Below, piece after piece: positions 8,930 through 17,931 of a stretch of 64,000 nt of DNA. Source of the stretch: Amylostereum areolatum (lineage: Eukaryota > Basidiomycota > Agaricomycetes > Russulales > Stereaceae). Made by a program: the position numbers and the translations under genes. The stretch's first letter is position 1, and every line of letters begins with the position of its first letter. The stretch spans positions 62,001 to 126,000 of the forward strand of contig SAXG01000083.1 in assembly GCA_012932865.1 (NCBI GenBank), in the 5' to 3' direction. The notes under the pieces were generated by a model, which did not search any database, was not told the origin of the DNA, and worked only from the letters and a program-made list of their open reading frames with translations.

Positions 8930-9678
8930 ATTCTTACCATCCTGCGCGTGCCCTCATAAGCGCAGAAAAAGATGCTTGGTTATTCGTGATTCGGAGGCAA
9001 ACAAGATGCTGCGGTCAAGAGCAACCCCGACACGCAAGCTCAAGTATCGGTACGTACGTGCTTTTCCTCATCTATGGAGGCTCCACTTACACCACACTTT
9101 TCAAGGGTACAGTGCTTCCTTACCTGTCGGATCCCTTCGCTTTTTGCGCAAGCACTAAGGGGGAACTTCCCACCTCCTAAACGCGGCAGGGGGCACTCGT
9201 CGGCGTTCCCGTCTTTCGACCGACCAAAACCAGTCCACCCGCGCAGGACTGTCGTCAGCATGAGGTACGGACTCGTCCGACATCCCAGTCTCAGTGCTGC
9301 ATCAAATCAACAGAACAGGCTCTCACAAGACGACGGTGCACGATGGGCGAACATTGTTTCGCCGTCCTCTCAAACAGGGGCGAAGACTGAACCGATACGT
9401 TCAGTGCTGGACAGCCACCGACTTCGACTTCGTTTAGGACGCACGGACGGAAGGAAATCAAGCAACGCTCGCGACAGTTCCACTTCATCGAGCAGGGAGT
9501 ATGGAAGGTTCATCGTCGTCGTGACGTATTGGCTTTGCTTTGGCAAAAGGTACGCCTCGAGGCCAACCTCGTGCCGCGCCTCTTGACCTCTTCATATTTA
9601 ATTCCTTTCACGCGTCCTCTCTCTCTCTCCAGAAACTATCTCTTCCACCCCACCATCCATTTCAATTCCGTCCTTCCC
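8930..9678. other. No supported gene; promoter region of the next gene
   Basis: A 170-codon plus-strand frame at 9074-9586 has no domain or coding-like composition that I trust. A CT-rich tract (CTCTCTCTCTCC) at about 9616, near the start of the gene at 9679, is typical of fungal promoters. Confidence 0.35.
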
Positions 9679-10442
9679 ATGTCGAACCCCAACAAAGACT
9701 CCCAGCACTCTTCTGACCACTCGCGCGCCACAGGGAGCCGTCAAGAAGTACACCCTTCGCTCCTTCCAGGTTACAATGCCGTCTGACGACTCTCCCTTTG
9801 TTAGGCGAACTCGCGATCTGCCACTGGAGGCGACCACGAACAAGCATCATCCGGACCCAGTGTGTCTACTGAGCTTAACATGATCAATCCTCGTTCCCTG
9901 ACTAGCTTCCGTCTCCTCAGGCAGAGGCAATGGCTTTGGCGTGGTCTTTGAGGTAGGCCTCCTGAAGAAGAGTACGCGTGTACTGACTGCAAAGCCCAGA
10001 CGGCTGGCATGAGTCTCCCAGAGGCTTGGATGAAGATATTCTTCCTGGAGCGAGAGTTACGGCTATACCAAGGTGTGTTCTTCGTCGTCCCTTCAGGATG
10101 TATCATATTAACAAATATCCAGAAACCACCGCCCCCGCAGTTGCAGAGGTGCAACAGGCTAACCTCGAGCTACGTCGTGCAAACGACATATTCAGCAAGA
10201 CTCTTCAAAAGGTCATGGACCGCCGTCGTCATGATATTGAAGTTGCAGACCGGAATGGAGTAACCAAGCTCTTGTTCTGTTTGGTGGTGGGGTATGTGGT
10301 GAAGTTGTGGTTATCAGAGTGGGATGGTTCATTCGACGCCATCGTGCATGGCTTGGAACACCTCGGAGAGACTGTGCTTTACTGCTTGATACGTCTCGGA
10401 GAGGCTGTATATCGAGTACTTGCGTGGTGTGGCAGGTGGTAG
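9679..10442 (+). CDS. Unknown coiled-coil protein with C-terminal membrane segment
   Basis: Five exons can be joined in frame: 9679-9747, 9805-9859, 9921-9952, 10000-10072 and 10123-10442. The introns are 57, 61, 47 and 50 nt, all GT-AG with CTGAC/TTAAC-like branch sites, giving 182 aa. The N-terminus is Ser/Gln-rich and disordered. It is followed by MKIFFLERELRLYQ, a heptad-like region (about 80-120), a hydrophobic segment LLFCLVVGYVVKLWL and an amphipathic tail ending CGRW. No family is recognised; it may be a tail-anchored membrane protein. The last 48 nt (10395-10442) are also the outer end of the inverted duplication, so the other arm has only this fragment. Confidence 0.65.
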
Positions 10443-10614
10443 GGATACGCAATGCAATAGAATAGAATTGTTCAGTGGTACATGTTAAATGTGCTCCTCT
10501 TGTCACAGAAAGGCTATTCCCATGCAGACACCGTGGTGACGAACGATCCAATGGAGGAATGGAAACCCGCCGCTGTTGAACCCGGGAAAGCGTAAGCATG
10601 TGAGGATATCCTCT

Positions 10615-10908
10615 TCAGATCACCAGCACACAAGACTGTATATAAGGCGACGAAGCGCACAGCACGATACAACTAGAAGAAGGGGTCAGCTTTTTGGGCG
10701 TCGGCAACGGATTGACGGAGTGGAGAGCTGTCATGTTCAGCGACGATGGCGTGGTATTCGTAGTGAACGCGCCCGCACTGCATCCGCGGGGGAGGGGGTC
10801 TCCAAGAGAGGATTCCTGAGGCGGCTTTTGTTCAGCAATTCGCCTGCGTGCGGCGTAAATATGAGGAAATGATGAAAGACAGAGGACGCACCGTCGGTTC
10901 TGTCGCAC
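10615..10908 (-). CDS. Possible small exon of unknown gene (left arm)
   Basis: A minus-strand frame runs on from a possible acceptor (CACGCAG) into a Pro/Thr/Ser-rich stretch; an upstream frame contains a hydrophobic run (VFVITFFSLI). The counterpart lies at 63331-63624, where one residue differs (Arg to Cys). No domain is recognised and there is no firm start. Confidence 0.25.
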   Translation of the reverse strand: MRQNRRCVLCLSSFPHIYAARRRIAEQKPPQESSLGDPLPRGCSAGAFTTNTTPSSLNMTALHSVNPLPTPKKLTPSSSCIVLCASSPYIQSCVLVI

Positions 10909-11013
10909 AGCTCGCGGCGCAATGAGCGAAAAGAATGTGATTACGAAGACTCGTGGTGGGGAGGCAACTGTGTACGTGAAGGGGTAGATAGGACGGGTCT
11001 AGCTTGGTCGAAA

Positions 11014-11880
11014 TCAGTACACTACTGCGATCTTGAGAGCTTGTCGCACATCTGACCTTGTGTAACGTTCTGAGAGACCGTGAAAGTGTGCTGAAGGTTC
11101 CAAGTTGATAGTATAAGTCGACGTCGCATTAGAATGTTTGTGAACACACGCATCAGGTAGTTCCATAGCCTTCCGATGACGACAATGGCGTTCCCAGATG
11201 AGTTCTGCCCAAACCACTCGGTGACGGACTCGCACTCGTATAGAAACGTGAGCCGGAGCGCATGCCGAAGCCGGTCGGTGGTTGTAGGGCGGATACCTGG
11301 ACGAAGCGCGGTGTCAGCGATCGTATCGGTGAGGGAGTCCAAGGACAAATGGGTGGGGACGATGAACAAGAGAACGGACACACCTCGTTTGCGTTTTCAT
11401 TTTCTCTCCCGTTCCGGTTGTCCCTCGCCGATGGGATGGAGTCGTAGGTTCGTTGTGGTCAGAGACGAGATGTGCACAGATGCGGATTGGGATAGTCAGC
11501 AAAGCACACAGTTTGGCAAGACAAGGCACGTAAGGGCACGTACTGTCCAGAACACGGTAATATCAGGTAAAACCCAAGTCTGGTTCCTAGGCAAGGCGAA
11601 TGCCAATGGCGTGGATCACAGCGCGTTCTGCGTTGGTCATGCAACACGGTTAGGGTACGGTAGCTGTGGGTTGAGAGATGATAGAGCGGGCGGAAACGCC
11701 ATTTACAAGGTGTGCAACAGATGGGTCAATGGCAGTCTTGGCCTTGGGAGTCAGATCTTCAGACGCACCGGTACCCTCGTGGTTTGAAAGGTGCGAGTGA
11801 GAGAAAAGAGGAGGCCAAATCGCGTGCTTACTTTCCATCACACGCCGGTGACACCCATCTCGAAATTTCCGAAGCTGCAT
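11014..11880 (-). CDS. Unknown multi-exon gene (left arm)
   Basis: The best supported part is the 3' end. The frame ...TDRLRHALRLTFLYECESV runs to LWNYLM, is joined across a GTGTGT...TTCAG intron (about 58 nt), and then reads HFHGLSERYTRSDVRQALKI to a stop at 11014. A preceding intron with a GCTGAC branch ends just before GIRPTTTD. The 5' exons lie toward 11880 but are not resolved. No domain is recognised. An almost identical copy lies at 62359-63225. Confidence 0.4.
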
Positions 11881-12065
11881 GCTTGCACTCGCCCACAGAT
11901 ACAGTAGTCAGAATTATTCAAATGACATTGTCGATATCGTCTACGGCCTGGTAAATACATGATCTCATACACCCGAAACAGCGCACTGGAACAGATTCTC
12001 TGTAGCACACTGTCAACTTGGGGCACGTAGAAGGATAGACAGCACACGTACCTCGTTTGCTGGCC

Positions 12066-13620
12066 TCAAGCCGTGGCATGCTTGTCTCTGGACCTGTACG
12101 TCGCGATCATCTTCTTCGTGACCCAACTCGGCACGCCGTTGGACAGGAGGTGGAATCGATACTGTGTAAAACGCGGGTGAGGTCCTCCGGCCTCGATAGG
12201 CGACCAGCCACCGGCGGCGGCTCGAACCCAGGTTTGCGGTCGAGAGTCTCTCCTGTGCTTGTACAGGAATACATCGCCCACACGAGCCGAGAAGGAAGGG
12301 GCAGAAGTGAGCGGGTCGATGCCGGTTGCCTCGAACCAGGTAAAGCTCTCTTTCAGGTTCTTGATTTTCCCGGGAAACTTGCGGATGTTCAGCGAAGGTT
12401 CTTCATCATTTGACCCAAGAGACAAGTCTGCAACACGATCGGGGACATCGAAAGTGAGCGTGACGGTTGTGGCCTCGGCGGGAGCGGCTTCAAGGGGAGT
12501 GGCTTCAATAGAGGCGGGCTCGGCGGGAGCGGGCTGGGCGGGAGCGGGCTGGGCGGGAGCGGGTTGGGCGGGAGCGGGAGCGGGCTGGACGGGAGCGGGC
12601 TGCGCTGGAGTAGCTTCAAGGGGAGCGGCTTCAAGGGGAGCGGCTTCAAGGGGAGCGGCTTCAAGGGGAGCGGCTTCAAGGGGAGCGGCTTCAGGGGGAG
12701 CGGCTTCAAGGAGAGTGGCTTTGGAGGGAGTAGATGCGGAATCAAGCGCATTGGTGAGCCTGCTGGAGGTAGATGGAGGGGACGAAGGAGGGGACGAAAG
12801 GGGGGAGATTTCTGGTAGGGTGAAGGCTGATGCGCGTTCGTTGGGAGAGGAGGAAGGAGCGTAGGAGGTGGTTGTGTAGTTTGGCACGACCGGGACGGAA
12901 CCTCGCCTGAGGCGTTTGCTTACAGGGGACACTTGCTCCTGAGATACGACGGTGAACTTGAGACGGCATTTGAGTCCGGAACGGGAAGAAGGAGAATGAG
13001 AGGAAGTAGGAGACATCAAATCCAAATGCGATGGGGGAGACCGTGGACTGCAAGATGTTTTGATCGCGGAGCCATCCGACGAGGACAAAGCCGTCCACGA
13101 TGAATCGACGCGCTCTGAAGGCGAAGTGGGTGCTTGTGGTCCTTGTCGGCAGTCATCCTCGTGGGGCGTTGCAAGAGGGAGGAGAAGGCGCGTGGAGGTC
13201 GAAGACAATCGGGTCGTGGTGTTTCTATGATTGAGCAAGAGTTCGTCAACCTGAGAAGACAGTGATACGGCGAGAAAACACACTTCGAGAGTCCATCGTG
13301 TCCTTGGCCGAGGGATGATGATATACGTTGCCGAGCGAGTATGCGCAAGCCGGATATCGGCGCCTGGGGTGACATTAGAGAAGGAGAGCGTGTCAAATTA
13401 TGCTGCAGGATGATGGTAAGAAAGGGGGAGCATCTAGATGTATGGAAGGGTACGGGTTGCTTACATGCGATATAGTAGAGCACGTACAGCCCGGTACGAC
13501 GCAAGTCCCAGTATGGACCCGTGGCGGGGAAGGGCTGCAGGCCGGGAAAAGATGTTTGTAGAACGGGATGAAGCGAGATGGTTTGGAGGCGTCCAAGGGC
13601 GGCGAACGGTCGCGTGGCAT
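12066..13620 (-). CDS. 476-aa protein with LEAAP/QPAPA repeats (left arm)
   Basis: Exon 1 (13620-13488) starts MPRDRSPPLD and joins across a 124-nt GTACGT...CCCAG intron (13364-13487) to exon 2 (13363-12066). Features in order: a Cys-containing N-terminus; a hydrophobic patch (CFLAVSLSS); a long Ser/Pro-rich region with the basic patch SKRLRRGSV; an Ala-Pro-Glu/Gln tandem repeat at about residues 275-350; and a conserved-looking C-terminal domain of about 110 residues (FPGKIKNLKE, VGDVFLYKHRR, PRFTQYRFHL). No family is recognised. The repeat makes the protein likely to vary in length between strains. The same gene lies on the plus strand at 60619-62173. Confidence 0.55.
12480..12725 (-). repeat. 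Coding minisatellite of 15-bp units
   Basis: On the plus strand, about seven near-perfect units of GGGGAGCGGCTTCAA are followed toward lower coordinates by units of GGAGCGGGCTGGGCG. On the coding strand these encode LEAAP and QPAPA. Unit length is a multiple of three, so gains and losses keep the frame. Confidence 0.8.
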
Positions 13621-14069
13621 TTGAGGGATGTGGATGAGGTTGGTGGAATCAGGTTGATGATCTATATGGTCGTGACGCTGGCCCTTTAAATATAAGTGAA
13701 GGAGAAACCCGTGTCGGGAACTACTGACTTACAGCACAACCGAATGAGTCGAAGCGGCATTGTCCACATGTCAAAGAGCGCGCAGATGAAAGGCGTTTGC
13801 CAAAGCTCTGAGCACGAGTATGGCGTCCATTCAGAAAGGTGAAAGGTCCACTCGGAAACAACGCTGGAGAGAGAATCCGGTCGACTGTGAGTAGAGCGGA
13901 TATTACGAGTCGAATTGAAGTGGGAGTGGAAAAGTGCCAGTGACCATCCGATCGGAGATTCGGAAGTACCAACCGCTTGAACGCAGCCGTGACCTTCACC
14001 GCAGTGTCACGTGACATAGCCTCGACGCGCCGCATTGCACGCGTGTCTGAGTCGTCCTATCCACAGTCC

Positions 14070-16040
14070 ATGCCGTTGTCGCATCGCACGCAATCCCATA
14101 CCCCCACTAGTAACCTCCTCTCTCGACATTATCAGAGCCCTTCCGCGCCCGGACTGACTGTGGTTTGTATCGACGCAGCGTCATGGTCCTCAACTGCACA
14201 CAAAGTCAAACGTCGTCTCGACCGAGTGCCCTCTGCTCCTCGTGTTCTTCGTGTAATCTGCCCCGTAAGCGTCCCTTTCATCTAATATAACTGTGATATC
14301 TCACCTCAACTGTGATCTTACGCAGGCCACGGTCCCCGTCGATAACATAATCAACCTCTGCTGCCTCGAGGGTCAACGCGTCATCTACCCGCCACTCGGT
14401 AGTCGCCGTCCTTTGTTGCACGGCTCAAGGGACTTGTGGATAAAAAGATGTACGTCCTTCTCTCTTCTCCCCCAACCACCTTCCTTTGCGGATCTTGCGC
14501 ATAAACAACGTGTCCTGCTATGCTTACCCAAACTTTCAAAGCGAAGAAAAGTTCGACCAAGGTGCGCGCAGAGAGCTCTGGCACCGTCAAATGACGCTAA
14601 CAGCTGTCCAGAACACCACAAAGGCGCGTCGGTCGCCATCCGTTGCACGGTCCATCAGCGGCGCCGGCTTTCGCAAGACCCCTAAGACTGTAGGTGGAAT
14701 GTTACTTCCCTGGAGCGCGAGAGCTTACGACCCTCGTAGTCCAACCGCAAGACCTTCCGGGAGGCCAATCCCGTGAAGTCGAATACATGCAACAAGCCCC
14801 GAGCGACGTCGTCTTCGGGCCCATGTGTTCGTGTTTAAACTTCGTCCTTTGTCACGGCATGCTGATACTGACTTACAGGGCTCGCTGAGCATGAAGACGC
14901 GTAGCGCCGTCAAGGCCCAGGCGATAGAGGTGCGTGGTTTGACTTGTTAACGGACGATAAACTGACCGACGACCGCAGGAGGCTGGTCGTATCTTGGTCA
15001 AGGTACGTGAGCTCCGTGTTTACAGGCAACGCCTCTTCCTGACTCTCTTGCTTAGAGCATCGTCACGCTGTCGTCGTCTCGGCAGATCGACAATTTTGTT
15101 TTGCACAGCGGGTACAACGAGGCCCTCGCCACGGCAGTCGAAACCCTGATCATTCAAACCCCGTCCTGCACACTGGCGTCCATCCGTGCTATTCTCGAAC
15201 GTACACCGTCCGTCGAGGAGCTGGTCCTGGATCTCCCGACCAAGTCGCATTCTTTCTTGGCTCTTCCCAATCCGTTCTCTCGTTTGGTCGCATTTTCCAC
15301 CACTTTACCCCACGCAACACTCTTTCCGTTCCTACAGATGCACAACAAGCTGGAGGCGTTGACCATAGGTCCATGCGGCGGGTCGGCGACATGCCCTCTG
15401 GCAGGCGTATCGCTCACCTCTCTCTCTGAGCTGTCCTGCCCTCCCAAATGTATTACGGCCATCTCGCCGGTCACCCGCATCAGGAACTTGACCGCCATTG
15501 TTCACGATCGACGCGACGCAGAATTTGACCTCTCCTTGTTGCTCAATTTCACACCCATTCCGACATTGTCGACACTGACCATCCTTCACATCAACTTCAA
15601 ACCCTCGGACGTCTGGGTCATGGCTCGCATCGCCGCGGCGGCACCTCAACTCATCCACCTCAAATTGGTGGAAACCCCCTTCTGCAAAAAGGTGAGTTCG
15701 TATCAGGAGTGTGCTCGGCAGCATGCTGATTTCTGACTCAAGGACACCGAGGGACTTTTCTATCCTCCCACCTGGAGACTCCATGGTTGGGTATCGGGTC
15801 TCACAGCACTCGACCGTCTGCGTTGCCTCGTCTTGAAAATATCAACCTCGCTATCGTCCCTGGGCGAATCCGATGATCTCATCATCAAAAGCTAGGTGCA
15901 GGACGTGCAAGTTTTGAACCGTCTCGAGGTTTGGTCGAGTACGCAAGGAGGGCTCGGTTTTTTGCAGCGCTGGATTCGCGTGGCAGACGGGACGGTCTGG
16001 AAGAAAGAGCACGATGATGTGGTTGAGGCGACTGAGACGG
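14070..16040 (+). pseudogene. F-box/LRR-like gene, disrupted copy (left arm)
   Basis: Multi-exon plus-strand gene. The main exon (about 15056-15691) encodes leucine-rich sequence (SVEELVLDLPTKS, LSTLTILHINFKPSD, PQLIHLKLVETPF) like the LRR-type F-box relatives common in basidiomycetes; no F-box itself is evident. A 24-nt micro-exon (EAGRILVK) lies at about 14979-15002. In this copy TGG has become TAG at 15893-15895, and the gypsy element is inserted at 16040 in the codons just before the stop. The right-arm copy (58182-60169) has neither lesion, so this copy is probably a pseudogene. The start at 14070 is a guess. Confidence 0.6.
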
Positions 16041-16577
16041 TGTTAAGGACGGTCCTTATCACGTGACAAGCGGCTCAGGCTACAGTACTCTTATGCGTGA
16101 GAGGTGGGATCAGGTGATCCAGACGTCTCGGTTTATACGAAGGTAAAGGTCAATAAGCGAAGCAGTAAGTCTTCACGGAAGACTTAGGCGAGCTTATTAA
16201 CTTAGTTTGGATTCTCTTTAGTATGCTTAAGAGGAGGTTCTTATTAGAACAGTCCTGTATTTACAAAGAGAACGAGCTGAGGAATGGCTCGTTCGATGAG
16301 CCTCCTTTTATAAGAAAGGAGGTCGAGTAAATATATGTACATTGAGCGACGGTCGCATCAAGTATCTACGGGAATAAGACTGTGGCACCGTCGTGGCTAT
16401 GCCGTTGAGACGGTGACGATCTGTGGCACTGTCGTCGGGATGGTGACGATCTGTGGCACTGTCGTCGTCGCGTCGTTGAGACGGTTACGAACTGGGGCAT
16501 AGTCGTAATCCGTCGTTTAGCGACGTCCTTCCTAGTAATGGCAATGGAAAATGAAGTACCTTGGACAAGTTGTAACA
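16041..16577 (-). repeat. gypsy 3' LTR (sense = minus)
   Basis: 537 bp. On the minus strand it begins TGTTACAAC and ends CCTTAACA. It contains internal near-repeats of GATCTGTGGCACTGTCGTCG at about 16427-16470. Confidence 0.93.
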
Positions 16578-16810
16578 CTATCCCCCTCTCTAGAATCTAC
16601 GTCTCGTAGATTCCTGAATCGAAGCGGTTCTAGAGGGATGTCTTGAACATGCTGTCGATCGCTCGCTCTTCGCCATTGGAGAAGGAATATTGTTGATGCG
16701 ATGAAGGTGAGGATCGTAAGTCCTACGATGATGCTGATGACGGCGATGAGCCAGCGTGGAGTGGGCGTATTGAAAATCGCGAGATCGGGTGATTGGGTTG
16801 ATTGCATCAT
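16532..16810 (-). CDS. 92-aa single-pass membrane ORF of gypsy element
   Basis: MMQSTQSPDL is followed by a strong hydrophobic segment (WLIAVISIIVGLTILTF, about residues 20-46) and a basic, polar tail (QWRRASDRQHV). The last 15 codons lie inside the 3' LTR and the frame also covers the purine tract. The position between pol and the 3' LTR is that of an env gene, but the protein is far too small for a class I envelope. There is no signal peptidase or furin site that I can defend. It could be part of a spliced product with the upstream accessory frames. Confidence 0.4.
   Translation of the reverse strand: MMQSTQSPDLAIFNTPTPRWLIAVISIIVGLTILTFIASTIFLLQWRRASDRQHVQDIPLEPLRFRNLRDVDSREGDSVTTCPRYFIFHCHY
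16578..16591 (-). other. Polypurine tract of gypsy element
   Basis: On the minus strand AGAGAGGGGGATAG directly precedes the 3' LTR (TGTTACAAC). This is the expected plus-strand primer. Confidence 0.75.
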
Positions 16811-16883
16811 GCTTCTGGGTTTGTCACTTTCTGATGTTCACTCTTTTATGTCTTTGCCCGGACCTCAGCGATAGAATTCTATT

Positions 16884-17267
16884 CTATCGCTTTAACAACG
16901 CCTCTACTACTTTCAGGTCCTCCTCGTCTATCGTAGTAGCCCCTAACCGATGTCCTATCCTCGCCGTCGTCGCGTGATCCGGGCTCTTGAACCGAGGCCC
17001 GCATTTTCGGAAGAGTCCCTTGATGCCGCATCTTCCCTTCGACTCCTGCATGGCTTCTTCGTCTAGGCTTCTCGGCCTCTTCATGGCGCGAGCGACGTCC
17101 GGACGGCTTAGGAGTTCCGTGACTCGTTTGAGATGACGAAGGAGTTCTTCGTCTAGTGGGTCGGGTGTGGGAGTGCGCGAGAGGACGGGCGAAGGAGGAG
17201 GAGTGGTAGGAGGGGTGCAGTCGGTGGTGGAGAGGTTGCGCGAAGAGGGGGCGAGAGTAGACGACAT
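16884..17267 (-). CDS. 127-aa accessory ORF of gypsy element
   Basis: Starts MSSTLAPSSR. It has a Thr/Pro-rich N-terminus, a helical acidic-basic stretch (DEELLRHLKRVTELLSRPD), a Cys-containing middle (GRCGIKGLFRKCG) and the C-terminus DEEDLKVVEALLKR. Composition and the ordered charge pattern suggest real coding. No family is recognised. Confidence 0.4.
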   Translation of the reverse strand: MSSTLAPSSRNLSTTDCTPPTTPPPSPVLSRTPTPDPLDEELLRHLKRVTELLSRPDVARAMKRPRSLDEEAMQESKGRCGIKGLFRKCGPRFKSPDHATTARIGHRLGATTIDEEDLKVVEALLKR

Positions 17268-17385
17268 ATTTGGTTGGTTTGGGTGGTGCGAGTGGATTTG
17301 TTAGACGATGTCTGAGCATGTTATCGTCTTTGTGGCTTTCCTTTTATGCTTGCGATGTGGAGGGGCAATGATGTAATCATTGCCG

Positions 17386-17628
17386 TTAATCGTAAGTGAA
17401 AATTCGTACATAATCAGACATGAGTCGTAAGTAAGCGATGCGTCCAGCGCGTCGCGGGGAGACTATCAAGCGTTCGCCTTCCTCATAGCGATAGAAACTG
17501 GTATAGTAGAGAAGTCCGAGGAGAATATGCGTACGAACGAGGGTGCAGTCCGTGATCAGTCCAAGAAGTGTCGTAAGCGATAGATGCGAGGGCGTAATGA
17601 TGGGGGAAGAGGGAAAGTCCGAGTGCAT
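17386..17628 (-). CDS. 80-aa hydrophobic ORF of gypsy element
   Basis: MHSDFPSSPI is followed by a Leu/Thr-rich hydrophobic stretch (LTTLLGLITDCTLVRTHILL) and a basic tail. It may be a separate small protein or an exon, because a donor-like GTAAGC lies upstream at about 17655-17660. Weak evidence. Confidence 0.25.
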   Translation of the reverse strand: MHSDFPSSPIITPSHLSLTTLLGLITDCTLVRTHILLGLLYYTSFYRYEEGERLIVSPRRAGRIAYLRLMSDYVRIFTYD

Positions 17629-17655
17629 GATGATGGGTAAAGTCTGTCTGCGCGC

Positions 17656-17931
17656 TTACCAGGGCTCCGGCCAGTGAACCTTCGACTCCTCCGCTTCCTG
17701 CAAGTCCCAATCTTCCTTTTTCCAGAAGAGATCGTCGACGCGCCAGGAGTGATTGAAGCGCGAGGGGGTTTCTTGCTGAGTGCGGAGCATGGCGTCCTCC
17801 CAGTACAACCACTGTTCAGTGGCGTGCTGGGCGGCTTCGTGCGTCAGGCTCTCGCGTCGCGTGAGGAATCCCAGGAGCTGTCGGTGGGCGCGGGGCGGTA
17901 GCGTCGGTACGTCGGAGGCGGGGGTGGGACA
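17656..17931 (-). pseudogene. Acidic Trp-rich C-terminal frame of the accessory protein
   Basis: A third reading frame carries RRESLTHEAAQHATEQWLYW, then WRVDDLFWKKEDWDLQEAEE and WPEPW before a TAA. Its composition is clearly protein-like, while the overlapping end of the 17816-19688 frame is low-complexity. This suggests the true accessory protein changes frame here, through old indels or unresolved splicing. Confidence 0.4.

Larger units (their letters stand above)
10395..16040 (+). repeat. Left arm of large inverted duplication (outer part)
   Basis: Pairs base for base, with no indel seen, with the reverse complement of 58199-63844; paired positions sum to 74239. I noticed only a handful of substitutions, for example near 10611, 10785, 13396, 13470 and 15894. 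The arm begins inside the last exon of the 9679-10442 gene. It is interrupted at 16040 by the gypsy element and resumes at 25784. Confidence 0.95.

Noticed and set aside
9074..9586. 170-codon plus-strand open frame
   Set aside because: No domain, no splice logic, composition not convincing.
11176..11787. 203-codon plus-strand frame (and its copy at 62452-63063)
   Set aside because: Antisense to the spliced gene at 11014-11880, whose exon joins are better supported.
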